From: PFJX01 sp963713085
GTDB lineage: Bacteria > Pseudomonadota > Gammaproteobacteria > Burkholderiales > Thiobacillaceae
Direction of reading: 5' to 3'
Length of the DNA stretch: 64,000 nucleotides
NCBI GenBank assembly: GCA_963713085.1
Contig: CAVQKQ010000016.1
Location: forward strand, 124,001 to 188,000
Made by a program: the position numbers and the translations under genes
Shown here: in pieces, positions 34,200-42,284 of the stretch
How positions within the stretch are numbered: position 1 is the stretch's first letter
How the letters are laid out: each line of letters opens with the position of its first letter
Notes under the pieces: model-generated
Database searches by the model: none
The model's input: only the letters and a program-made list of their open reading frames with translations
What the model was told of the DNA's origin: nothing

Positions 34200-35087
34200 A
34201 TGGGAATAGCCAGCCTCACCCCCGGCGACAAGGCCAAAGTCATCGCCGAGGCCTTGCCCTATATCCAGCGGTTCTGGGACAAGACCGTAGTCATCAAATA
34301 CGGCGGCAATGCCATGACCGACCCGACGCTGAAAACGGCCTTCGCCCGGGACGTGGTCCTGCTCAAGCTGGTGGGCCTGAATCCGGTGGTGGTGCACGGT
34401 GGCGGTCCCCAGATCGAGGACCTGTTGAAACGGGTGGGGAAAAAGGGCGAATTCGTCCAAGGCATGCGGGTGACCGACGCCGAGACCATGGACTTGGTGG
34501 AAATGGTCCTGGGCGGCCAGGTCAACAAGGACATCGTCAACCTCATCAACCAGGCTGGCGGCAAAGCCGTTGGCCTGACCGGCAAGGACGGCCGTTTTAT
34601 CCGCGCGAAGAAATTGTTGATGGCTTCCAAGGAGAAACCCGGAGACCTGGTCGACCTTGGCCAGGTGGGAGAGATCACCAAGATCGATCCCAGCCTCATC
34701 GCCTTTCTCGATTCCGGCGACTTCATACCCGTGATCGCGCCCATCGGCGTGGGGGAAAACGGCGAAACCTACAACATCAATGCCGATGTGGTGGCGGGCA
34801 AGCTGGCCGAAGTGCTCAAGGCTGAAAAGCTGGTATTGCTGACCAATACCCCCGGTGTCCTGGACAAGGACGGCAAGCTGTTGACCGGGTTGACGCCGCG
34901 CAGGATCGACGAACTAGTGGCGGACGGCACCTTGTCCGGCGGCATGCTGCCCAAGATCAGCTCTGCGCTGGATGCCGCCAACAGCGGAGTCAAGGCGGTG
35001 CATATCATCGACGGGCGGGTGGAACACGCGCTGCTGCTGGAGATCATGACCGACCAGGGCGTGGGTACCCTGATCAGGTCGTCATGA
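34200..35087 (+). CDS. argB: acetylglutamate kinase
   Basis: Second step of arginine synthesis, phosphorylating N-acetylglutamate. 295 residues, normal length. Motifs: VVIKYGGNAM (Lys of the phosphate site), VVVHGGGPQI, the arginine-sensitive signature near the N-terminal helix (DKAKVIAEALPYIQRF), INADVVAGKLAEVL and LLTNTPGVLDKDG. The N-terminal helix is the type linked to hexameric, arginine-inhibited enzymes, so feedback inhibition is likely. Other arg genes are not adjacent. Confidence 0.97.
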   Translation: MGIASLTPGDKAKVIAEALPYIQRFWDKTVVIKYGGNAMTDPTLKTAFARDVVLLKLVGLNPVVVHGGGPQIEDLLKRVGKKGEFVQGMRVTDAETMDLVEMVLGGQVNKDIVNLINQAGGKAVGLTGKDGRFIRAKKLLMASKEKPGDLVDLGQVGEITKIDPSLIAFLDSGDFIPVIAPIGVGENGETYNINADVVAGKLAEVLKAEKLVLLTNTPGVLDKDGKLLTGLTPRRIDELVADGTLSGGMLPKISSALDAANSGVKAVHIIDGRVEHALLLEIMTDQGVGTLIRSS

Positions 35088-35107
35088 TCCGCTGCTGATC
35101 GAACAGC

Positions 35108-36154
35108 TTACTGAGAAGTGCCTTCCAGGCGCGCCTCGATGCCGGCCGCCACGTTATCTCCCAGGCTGGCATGCATTGCCAGCAATTCCCGGGCGACCAG
35201 AAGCCAGCGTGTTCCGCCGGTTTGCGCGACAGCCGCGAGTCCTTTCAGATCGCCTGACTCCACCCATTTCTCATAGGCGTCGGCAAGTTCCGGGAACAAC
35301 TTGCGGCGCATTCCAATGAAATTGGCGAAGAAGAAATGGATCGCGGCGGGGTCGCCTTCCTCCAGCAATCCCGGCAGGGTGCAATCGCAATCGGCATAGA
35401 GATCGCGCACTGCCCGGGCCATGATCTCGGCGCGGGTACGCATCAGGGTGGCGAGCAGGTCGGCCCAGGGGGCGCCCAGTTCGGCATTGGCTTGCGCCTC
35501 GCCCAACTCGTGCAGGATCACGGTTTCGGTCTCGGTCTCGGTCATCGCCTGAAGTGCGCCGTCAGGGTCGGTGTCGAAGCCATAGCAGGCCACCGTCCGG
35601 CCCATGGCCTCGTTGCGCTTGCTCCAGCGCCATTCCTCATATTTCTCCCAGAGCCAGCGCTTCAGGGCCTCGGTGCGCACCCAGATCGAATTTTCCAGCA
35701 TCATGCCGGGTGGGGCATCCAGATCCCGCGCGTATTCGCATGAGGAGACATAGATGCGGAAGCCTTTGCGTTCCTCCTGGCGCATCAGGGTGCCGAGGAA
35801 GAAGTGTGGTTTGCAGAAGCGGCCGTACCCCCCCGAGTAGATCAGTCCATGCGGCGCAAGTCGTTGATTGGCCGCTTCCACCTCGAAGGGGTCGACGGCC
35901 CCGCTGGGCAGGGGCAGGGACTCGTAGGTTGCTTTCTCCACCTCGTCCCACAGCTTTTGCCGGGCGTTCATCCAGTTGCCCACCTCGCTCTTGGGCATGT
36001 CCTGGGTGAGGGGGATGTCGTTTTCCCAGCGGTACAGTTCCCGCATTTTCAGGAGGAAGGTGCACATGGTGAGATCGCCGGCGAACTGGGCATCGGAGAT
36101 GTGGCAGTTTTTTTGTACGGCGCTGACAATCGCGCCCAGGTTGAGGTCATTCAT
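35108..36154 (-). CDS. conserved hypothetical protein (possibly Sfum_1244 family)
   Basis: 348 residues from the ATG at 36154 (MNDLNLGAIVSAVQKNCHIS); an upstream extension to 36382 is not supported. Soluble, rich in aromatic and acidic residues, with no signal peptide or membrane segment. Segments such as MCTFLLKMRELYRWENDIPL, WMNARQKLWDEVE and GGYGRFCKPHFFLG give a recognisable but functionally unassigned family. A resemblance to proteins annotated Sfum_1244 is from memory and uncertain. Convergent with argB and divergent from the EVE-domain gene. Confidence 0.75.
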   Translation of the reverse strand: MNDLNLGAIVSAVQKNCHISDAQFAGDLTMCTFLLKMRELYRWENDIPLTQDMPKSEVGNWMNARQKLWDEVEKATYESLPLPSGAVDPFEVEAANQRLAPHGLIYSGGYGRFCKPHFFLGTLMRQEERKGFRIYVSSCEYARDLDAPPGMMLENSIWVRTEALKRWLWEKYEEWRWSKRNEAMGRTVACYGFDTDPDGALQAMTETETETVILHELGEAQANAELGAPWADLLATLMRTRAEIMARAVRDLYADCDCTLPGLLEEGDPAAIHFFFANFIGMRRKLFPELADAYEKWVESGDLKGLAAVAQTGGTRWLLVARELLAMHASLGDNVAAGIEARLEGTSQ

Positions 36155-36226
36155 GGCGAGTCCTCGGCATATGGTTGAGCGATTTAGTAGGATTATGCGC
36201 CCGCAGAAATTATTGAGGAATATGGC

Positions 36227-36679
36227 ATGCGTTACTGGTTGATGAAGTCCGAGCCGTCCGAATTCGGCATCGATGATTTGCGACGTGAGGGCCATGTGGC
36301 CTGGTTCGGAGTGCGCAACTACCAAGCGCGCAATTTCATGCGGGACCAGATGAAACTGGGCGATGGCGTGCTGTTTTACCATTCCAGCTGCGCCGAGCCG
36401 GGTATCGCCGGTTTGGCGGAAGTCAGCAAGCTGGCGTATCCCGATGAATCCCAGTTCGAGGCCGGGGGCAAGTATTTCGATGCCAAGGCCACCCGTGAGC
36501 GTCCCCGCTGGTTCAACGTGGAGGTCCGGTTCGTCAAGCGGACCCGGCTCATGCCCATCGCGGAACTCCGGGAATATCCGGAACTGGCCAACATGCGCAT
36601 CCTGGCCAAGGGCAACCGGCTGTCCATCACGCCTGTCGATCCGGATGAGTGGAGGTTCATCGTCGCCAAGCTGGGCTGA
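36227..36679 (+). CDS. EVE domain-containing protein
   Basis: 150 residues, the full length of a stand-alone EVE (PUA-like) protein related to human THYN1. Motifs: MRYWLMKSEPSEFGIDDL at the N-terminus, VRNYQARNFMRD, GDGVLFYHSSCAEPGIAGLAEV and the C-terminal ITPVDPDEW. EVE domains bind modified bases in DNA or RNA and occur in some restriction systems. Here it is a lone housekeeping-type copy, 4 nt before a TauE/SafE permease. Confidence 0.93.
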   Translation: MRYWLMKSEPSEFGIDDLRREGHVAWFGVRNYQARNFMRDQMKLGDGVLFYHSSCAEPGIAGLAEVSKLAYPDESQFEAGGKYFDAKATRERPRWFNVEVRFVKRTRLMPIAELREYPELANMRILAKGNRLSITPVDPDEWRFIVAKLG

Positions 36680-36683
36680 GGTG

Positions 36684-37490
36684 ATGCCCTGGATCGCGCT
36701 TTACCTGGCCCTGGGCCTGGCCACCGGGTTCATCGCTGGCTTGCTGGGCGTGGGAGGCGGGCTGATCATGGTGCCGGTCCTGATCTGGGCCTTCATGCAG
36801 CAGGGTTTTACGCCGACCTATAACATTCACCTTGCCCTGGGCACATCGCTGGGCGTGATCGTTCTTACCGCCCTGTCCAGCATCCGGGCGCACCACGCCC
36901 ACGGCGCGGTGGATTGGCCGGTGGTACGGCGCATCACCCCGGGCATCGTGCTGGGGACCCTGGTGGGCGCCAACATAGCGGTTCGTCTGCCGGATTCTGG
37001 TCTGAAGGTGTTTTTCACCCTGTTCCTGTTCTTCGCCGCGACCCAGATGCTGCTCGGCTTCAAACCCAAGCCCGGCAGGGGACCGCCGGCCTGGCCCGGC
37101 ATGACGCTGGTCGGTGGCGTGATCGGCATGGTGTCCAGCTGGGTCGGGATCGGGGGGGGCACCCTGACGGTGCCATTCCTGACCTGGAGCGGTCTGCGTC
37201 TGCAAAACGCCATCGCCACCTCCGCCGCAATCGGTTTTCCCATCGCCGTGTCCGGGGCGCTCGGCTATGTATTTTCGGGCCGGATGGCGGCTGGGTTGCC
37301 GGTATGGAGCGCGGGCTTCATCTATTTGCCCGCGATGCTGGCCATCGCGGCCGGCAGTTGGACCACGGCCCCGCTCGGCGCCCGTCTCACACATATCCTT
37401 CCCGTCGGGAAGCTCAAAAAGGTATTCGCGGGCCTGCTGTACCTGCTGGGGGTGCGCATGGCCTACGGGTTGCTGGTTGTCGGCGGCTAA
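36684..37490 (+). CDS. TauE/SafE family sulfite/anion exporter
   Basis: 268 residues, inner-membrane, with about eight hydrophobic segments. Both halves carry the family's glycine-rich motif: AGLLGVGGGLIMVPVL near residue 18 and SSWVGIGGGTLTVPFLTW near 155. Family members move sulfite, sulfonates or other organic anions across the inner membrane. The substrate is not predictable. A sulfur-anion role would fit the sulfide dehydrogenase elsewhere in the window, but this is inference. Starts four bases after the EVE gene. Confidence 0.9.
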   Translation: MPWIALYLALGLATGFIAGLLGVGGGLIMVPVLIWAFMQQGFTPTYNIHLALGTSLGVIVLTALSSIRAHHAHGAVDWPVVRRITPGIVLGTLVGANIAVRLPDSGLKVFFTLFLFFAATQMLLGFKPKPGRGPPAWPGMTLVGGVIGMVSSWVGIGGGTLTVPFLTWSGLRLQNAIATSAAIGFPIAVSGALGYVFSGRMAAGLPVWSAGFIYLPAMLAIAAGSWTTAPLGARLTHILPVGKLKKVFAGLLYLLGVRMAYGLLVVGG

Positions 37491-37614
37491 TTGGCCCGGT
37501 CGAACCTAAATACTGCAGGGCGCATAGCCTCGGACTTCTTGCTTGCAGCAAGCTTGTTCAATTCGTAGTCCCTGGCTCATAGCCCACTTTCAAAGGCAGG
37601 GATACCCTACGATA

Positions 37615-38775
37615 TCAGCGACCCATCGGGTTCGGCCGGTCTGGCGCCAGATCGATTTCCAGATGGTCAGCCCCGGAGAGTGGGGACTCGCCTTGCTCGT
37701 CCTTGGCATGCAGCTTGATGCGCAGTCTCAGGTCATTGAAGGAGTCGGCGTTGCGCAAGGCATCCTCGCCGGTAATGACCTCTTGCGTGTACAGGTCGAA
37801 CAGCGATTGGTCGAAGGTCTGCATGCCCAGGTCCCGGGAGCGGCCCATGATCTCTTTGATCTCGTCGAGACGCCCCTGCATGATCAAATCCGAGATCAGG
37901 GGGGAATTGAGCAGGATTTCCACCGCGGGGATGCGGCCTTTGCCGTCCTTGCGTGGGATCAGGCGCTGAGACACGATGGCGCGCAGGTTCAGGGAGAGAT
38001 CCAGCAAGAGCTGTTCCCGGCGTTCCAACGGGAAAAAGCTGAGGATGCGATCCAGGGTCTGGTTGGTGTTGTTGGCGTGGATGGTGGAAAGGCACAGGTG
38101 GCCCGTCTCGGCGTAGGACATGGCGTAGTGCATGGCCTCACGGTCCCGCACCTCGCCGATCATGATGACGTCAGGCGCCTGGCGCATGGTGTTCTTGAGG
38201 GCGGTTTCCCAACTGTCTGTGTCCATGCCCACTTCACGCTGGGTCACGATGCAGGTGCCGTGCTCATGGACGAACTCGATGGGGTCTTCCACCGTGACGA
38301 TGTGTTCGTGGGTATGTTGGTTGCGGTGGCCGACCATGGCGGCCAGGGTGGTGGACTTGCCGGAGCCTGTCGAGCCCACCAGGAACACCAGGCCGCGCGG
38401 CATCATGGCGATGTTGGCGAGGCCGGCCGGCAGGTTCAGCTCATCAATCTTGGGTATCTTGGTGTTGATGTGCCGCATGACGATACCCGTGCGGCCTTGC
38501 TGGACGAAGACATTGACCCGGAAGCGGCCGATGTCGGGCTGATGGATGGCGAAATTGGCCTCATGGCTGGCAGTAAAGGCCTGCAGTTGCTTCTCGTTCA
38601 TCAAGGCCTGGGCGAAGTGTGTGGTATCCCCCGGTGTCAGGCTTTGCTTGGTGATGGGAATGACCTTGCCGTCGAGCTTGATGGCGGGAGGAAATCCGGC
38701 GGTCAGGAACAAGTCGGATGCATTGCGAGCCACCACAAAGCGCAGCCATTCGTAGATTTTTGCCAGAGAGTCCAT
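37615..38775 (-). CDS. pilU: type IV pilus accessory retraction ATPase PilU
   Basis: 386 residues. GspE/PilT-family ATPase with Walker A VGSTGSGKSTTLAAMV, Asp/His boxes (TVEDPIEFVHEHG; IGEVRDREAM) and CLSTIHANNTNQTLDRI. The longer, Asp/Pro-rich C-terminus and the N-terminal MDSLAKIYEWLRF distinguish PilU from PilT. It is directly downstream of pilT (37-nt gap), the standard order. Supports PilT in twitching motility and DNA uptake. Confidence 0.96.
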   Translation of the reverse strand: MDSLAKIYEWLRFVVARNASDLFLTAGFPPAIKLDGKVIPITKQSLTPGDTTHFAQALMNEKQLQAFTASHEANFAIHQPDIGRFRVNVFVQQGRTGIVMRHINTKIPKIDELNLPAGLANIAMMPRGLVFLVGSTGSGKSTTLAAMVGHRNQHTHEHIVTVEDPIEFVHEHGTCIVTQREVGMDTDSWETALKNTMRQAPDVIMIGEVRDREAMHYAMSYAETGHLCLSTIHANNTNQTLDRILSFFPLERREQLLLDLSLNLRAIVSQRLIPRKDGKGRIPAVEILLNSPLISDLIMQGRLDEIKEIMGRSRDLGMQTFDQSLFDLYTQEVITGEDALRNADSFNDLRLRIKLHAKDEQGESPLSGADHLEIDLAPDRPNPMGR

Positions 38776-38812
38776 AAGGTTCCCGTAGTGTTCCGGTGAA
38801 GTCCTGCCTCTA

Positions 38813-39856
38813 TCAGTAAGAGAACATGTCCTTGTTCACTGCGACCGCGCGGGCCGCAGAGGAGTCGATCACGTTGCGCCGCACCAGTTCGACCAAGGCC
38901 TGGTCCAGGGTCTGCATGCCCAGGGACTGGCCGGTCTGGATGGAGGAATACATCTGGGCAACCTTGTTTTCCCGGATCAGGTTCCGGATGGCCGGTGTGC
39001 CCAGCATGATCTCGTGGACCGCGACCCGTCCGGAGCCGTCCTTCTTCTTCAGGAGTGTCTGGGAAATGACCGAGCGCAGCGATTCGGACAGCATGGAACG
39101 GACCATCTCCTTTTCCGCCGCGGGGAACACGTCGATGATCCGGTCTATGGTCTTGGCGGCGGACGAGGTGTGCAGCGTGGCGAATACCAAGTGGCCGGTT
39201 TCCGCAGCGGTCAGGGCCAGGCGGATGGTTTCCAGGTCGCGCATTTCACCCACCAGGATCACGTCCGGGTCTTCCCGCAATGCTGAACGCAGGGCCTCGG
39301 CGAAGCCGTGGGTATGCGGGCCCACTTCCCGCTGGTTGATCAGGCACTTCTTGCTCTTGTGCACGAATTCGATCGGATCCTCGATCGTGAGGATGTGGTT
39401 GTACTGGTTCTCGTTGACGTAGTCGACCATCGCCGCCAGGGTGGTCGACTTGCCCGATCCGGTCGGGCCGGTGACGATGACGATGCCCCGTGGCGTATCG
39501 GAGATGTCCTTGAAGATCCTCGGCGCTTCCAGTTGTTCCAGGGTCAGGACCTGACTCGGGATGGTACGGAAGACCCCGCCGGCACCGCGTTCCTGATTGA
39601 ATGCGTTGACCCGAAAACGGGCTACATCCCGCAATTCAAACGAGAAGTCCACCTCCAGATGTTCTTCGTACGCCTTGCGCTGGGCATCGCTCATCACGTC
39701 GTACACCATGGCCCGTACTTCCTGATTGCTCAGGGGGGGGACATTGATACGGCGGATGTCGCCATTCACCCGAATCATTGGGGGCAGCCCCGCAGACAGG
39801 TGGAGGTCGGATGCCTTGTTCTTGACCGAGAAGGTAAGAAGCTCGGAAATTTCCAT
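38813..39856 (-). CDS. pilT: type IV pilus retraction ATPase PilT
   Basis: 347 residues. Hexameric motor that depolymerises type IV pili. N-terminal MEISELLTFSVKNKASDLHLSAG, Walker A VTGPTGSGKSTTLAAM, Asp box TIEDPIEFVH, Walker B DPDVILVGEMRD, His box FATLHTSSA, and the PilT-specific AIRNLIRE motif. Divergent from yggS with a 46-nt gap, an arrangement conserved in many proteobacteria. Confidence 0.97.
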   Translation of the reverse strand: MEISELLTFSVKNKASDLHLSAGLPPMIRVNGDIRRINVPPLSNQEVRAMVYDVMSDAQRKAYEEHLEVDFSFELRDVARFRVNAFNQERGAGGVFRTIPSQVLTLEQLEAPRIFKDISDTPRGIVIVTGPTGSGKSTTLAAMVDYVNENQYNHILTIEDPIEFVHKSKKCLINQREVGPHTHGFAEALRSALREDPDVILVGEMRDLETIRLALTAAETGHLVFATLHTSSAAKTIDRIIDVFPAAEKEMVRSMLSESLRSVISQTLLKKKDGSGRVAVHEIMLGTPAIRNLIRENKVAQMYSSIQTGQSLGMQTLDQALVELVRRNVIDSSAARAVAVNKDMFSY

Positions 39857-39902
39857 TATAATTCCCCGAGTTACGTGATTTTCCGAGGTTTGTCAGGCCA
39901 TT

Positions 39903-40607
39903 ATGGGTGCAATCGGTACTGCCTTGCAAGTATGCCTGGCACGGATATCGAATGCCTGCATCCATGCTGGCCGCGAAGACCGATGCGCCGGCCTGGTGGC
40001 CGTCAGCAAAACCTTCCCCGCTTCCGCAGTACGGGAAGCATACCAAGCGGGGCAGCGGTGTTTCGGAGAAAGCTACCTGCAGGAGGCCTTGACCAAGATG
40101 CGCGAGCTGAACGACCTGGCCATCGAATGGCATTTCATCGGCCCCATTCAGAGCAACAAGACCCGCGCGGTGGCGGAAAATTTCGCCTGGGTACATGGCG
40201 TGGCGCGGGAAAAAATAGCCCGGCGCCTATCGGAGCAGCGCCCGGCGAACCTGCCTGATCTCAATGTCTGTATCCAGGTCAATGTGAGTGGCGAAGCCAG
40301 CAAGAGCGGTGTCGACTTGGAACAGGCGCTGGACCTCGCCGGTGCAGTCGAGGGAATGCCCCGGCTGAAACTGCGCGGATTCATGGCTATCCCGGAACCG
40401 ATGCCGGATGCAGAAAGGCAGCGGGCCCGTTTCAGGATGCTTGCAGAATTGAGGGATGCTGCCAGGCAACAGGGGCTTCATCTCGATACGCTGTCCATGG
40501 GCATGTCGGCGGACCTGGAAGCCGCCGTCATGGAGGGTGCGACCCTGGTCAGGGTGGGCACCGCCATTTTCGGCGCCCGCCACTACAGCGAGGACTACGT
40601 GATATGA
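39903..40607 (+). CDS. yggS: PLP homeostasis protein YggS
   Basis: 234 residues, single-domain alanine-racemase-like fold that binds PLP but has no known catalytic activity and buffers PLP and amino-acid pools. PLP Lys in LVAVSKTFP (about 36), then FGESYLQEA, WHFIGPIQSNKTR, VNVSGEASKSG and the phosphate site LSMGMSADLEAA. First gene of a tight run with proC, yggT, yggU and a dynamin-like GTPase. Overlaps proC by 4 nt. Confidence 0.95.
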   Translation: MGAIGTALQVCLARISNACIHAGREDRCAGLVAVSKTFPASAVREAYQAGQRCFGESYLQEALTKMRELNDLAIEWHFIGPIQSNKTRAVAENFAWVHGVAREKIARRLSEQRPANLPDLNVCIQVNVSGEASKSGVDLEQALDLAGAVEGMPRLKLRGFMAIPEPMPDAERQRARFRMLAELRDAARQQGLHLDTLSMGMSADLEAAVMEGATLVRVGTAIFGARHYSEDYVI

Positions 40608-41413
40608 AATTGACTTTCATCGGTGGCGGCAACATGGCTGCCGCCATGATCGGCGGGCTGGTCGGAAAAGGCTTTCCAGGCGGCGATATCGTCGTAGCGG
40701 AACCCGTTGCCGAGCGTCGGGCCTGGCTGTCGCAACAGTTCGGGGTGGGTGTCGAGGCGCGGGCGAACCAGTGCCGCGAAGCGGATGTCATCGTGCTGGC
40801 GGTCAAGCCGCAACAATTGAAGTCCGTGGTTGCCGCGCTGCCGATGTTGAACCCCGGGCAATTGGTGCTTTCCATCGCGGCCGGAGTCCGGGCCGGTGAT
40901 ATCAGCCGCTGGCTGAACGGCCATGGGGCCGTGTGCCGGACCATGCCCAACACCCCCGCCCTGGTGGGCGCGGGCGTTGCCGGGATTTTTCCGATGCCCG
41001 GCGTTTCCGCCGGGCAGAAGGCCCAGGCGGCGGAAATCCTGGGGGCGGTTGGGACGGTCGTATGGGTCGAGAACGAGGAACAGATCGATGTGGTGACGGC
41101 GATCTCGGGCAGCGGCCCTGCCTATGTCTATTTTTTCATGGAAGCCCTGGAACAAGCCGGCGTGGAACTGGGTTTGCCGCCGGACACTGCGCGGCTCCTG
41201 ACCTTGCAGACCTTCTACGGTGCGGCGGCCCTCGCCCTGAATGACGCATCCCCTCCCGCGGAGTTGCGCGCCCGGGTGACTTCCAAGGGGGGGACCACCG
41301 AACGCGGCATCCTGGCCCTGGAAACGGGCGGCGTACGACCGGCCATAGGCCTTGCCGCCCGGGCCGCCGCCGAACGCGCCAGGGAAATGGCCGATCTGCT
41401 TGGAGCGGAGTGA
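40604..41413 (+). CDS. proC: pyrroline-5-carboxylate reductase
   Basis: Last step of proline synthesis. 269 residues. N-terminal NAD(P)-binding MKLTFIGGGNMAAAMIGGL, central AVKPQQ and RTMPNTPALVGAG, and the C-terminal signature RVTSKGGTTERGI. Overlaps yggS (ATGA) and yggT (TGATG). Confidence 0.97.
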   Translation: MKLTFIGGGNMAAAMIGGLVGKGFPGGDIVVAEPVAERRAWLSQQFGVGVEARANQCREADVIVLAVKPQQLKSVVAALPMLNPGQLVLSIAAGVRAGDISRWLNGHGAVCRTMPNTPALVGAGVAGIFPMPGVSAGQKAQAAEILGAVGTVVWVENEEQIDVVTAISGSGPAYVYFFMEALEQAGVELGLPPDTARLLTLQTFYGAAALALNDASPPAELRARVTSKGGTTERGILALETGGVRPAIGLAARAAAERAREMADLLGAE

Positions 41414-41991
41414 TGTTCTCGGATGCCGCCCAGTTCCTGCTGCGCACGGTCTTCGATTTGATGGCCTGCGCCTTCTTCCTGCGTTTCTGGATGCAATGGG
41501 CGCGGGTGCCTTTTCACAATCCGTTTGCCCAGTTCGTGGTGCGCGTCACCGATTTCGCCGTGCGGCCGATGCGCAAGGTGATCCCGGGCCTATTGGGGAT
41601 GGATTGGAGCAGCCTGCTGCTGCTGTTCTGTGCCGAGCTGCTCTCCGTGCTGGCGGTCCAATGGGTCTTGGGCTATCCCTTTACCGTGGCCGGAGTTGGT
41701 GTCATCCCCGGTTTCCTGCTTATGGCGCTGGCGGCAACCCTCCGCCTCGCCCTTTATGTGCTGATGGGCTTCGTCCTGATCCAGGCGGTGCTGTCCTGGA
41801 TCAACCCCTTCTCTCCGTACGCGCCGGTTTTTTATGCCTTGTCCCGGCCGATTCTGGCCCCGTTCCAGAAATTCATACCCCCGATCGGCGGTGTGGACAT
41901 CACGCCGGTGATTGCCCTCATTGTGGTGCAATTGTTGGTGCTTGCGCCGGTGGCCGCCTTGGAGCGCCTGGCCCGCGCCATGGTCTGGTGA
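41413..41991 (+). CDS. yggT: YggT family integral membrane protein
   Basis: 192 residues, with two YGGT repeats of paired transmembrane segments (about 10-100 and 105-190). Family-type motifs FFLRFWMQWARVPFHNPFAQ and LSWINPFSPYAP are present. Possibly linked to osmotic or cell-division-plane processes; exact function unknown. The ATG at 41413 overlaps the proC stop. An upstream GTG at 41410 adds one residue. Confidence 0.93.
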   Translation: MFSDAAQFLLRTVFDLMACAFFLRFWMQWARVPFHNPFAQFVVRVTDFAVRPMRKVIPGLLGMDWSSLLLLFCAELLSVLAVQWVLGYPFTVAGVGVIPGFLLMALAATLRLALYVLMGFVLIQAVLSWINPFSPYAPVFYALSRPILAPFQKFIPPIGGVDITPVIALIVVQLLVLAPVAALERLARAMVW

Positions 41992-42284
41992 CTTCCTGGC
42001 TGCAATCCGATGGCGCCGGTGTGCGTCTGACCTTGCACATCCAGCCCGGTGCGAGTCACAGCGCTGTCGCCGGCATTCATGGGGAGGCCTTGAAGCTGCG
42101 CATCGCCGCCCGGGCGGTGGATGGGGCGGCGAATGCCGCCCTGGAAGAATTCTTGGCGATAGCCCTTGGCGTGCCACGCCGGGAGGTTAGAATCCTGAAG
42201 GGTGAAAAATCCCGTCGGAAAATAGTCTGGGTAGGATTGGACCCGGTGGAGGCAGAACGGCGACTCATGGGGATGATTGGATGA
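41988..42284 (+). CDS. yggU: DUF167 (YggU) family protein
   Basis: 98 residues from a GTG overlapping the yggT stop (GTGA). DUF167 pattern: LHIQPGASHSAVAGIHG, LKLRIAARAVDGAANAALEE and VRILKGEKSRRKIVWV. Small alpha/beta protein of unknown role, conserved next to yggT. Overlaps the following GTPase gene by 4 nt. Confidence 0.93.
   Translation: MTSWLQSDGAGVRLTLHIQPGASHSAVAGIHGEALKLRIAARAVDGAANAALEEFLAIALGVPRREVRILKGEKSRRKIVWVGLDPVEAERRLMGMIG

Noticed and set aside
37520..37560. CTTGCTTGCAGCAAGCTTG inverted repeat between TauE/SafE and pilU
   Set aside because: Short arms, no T-run, not convincing as a terminator or operator.
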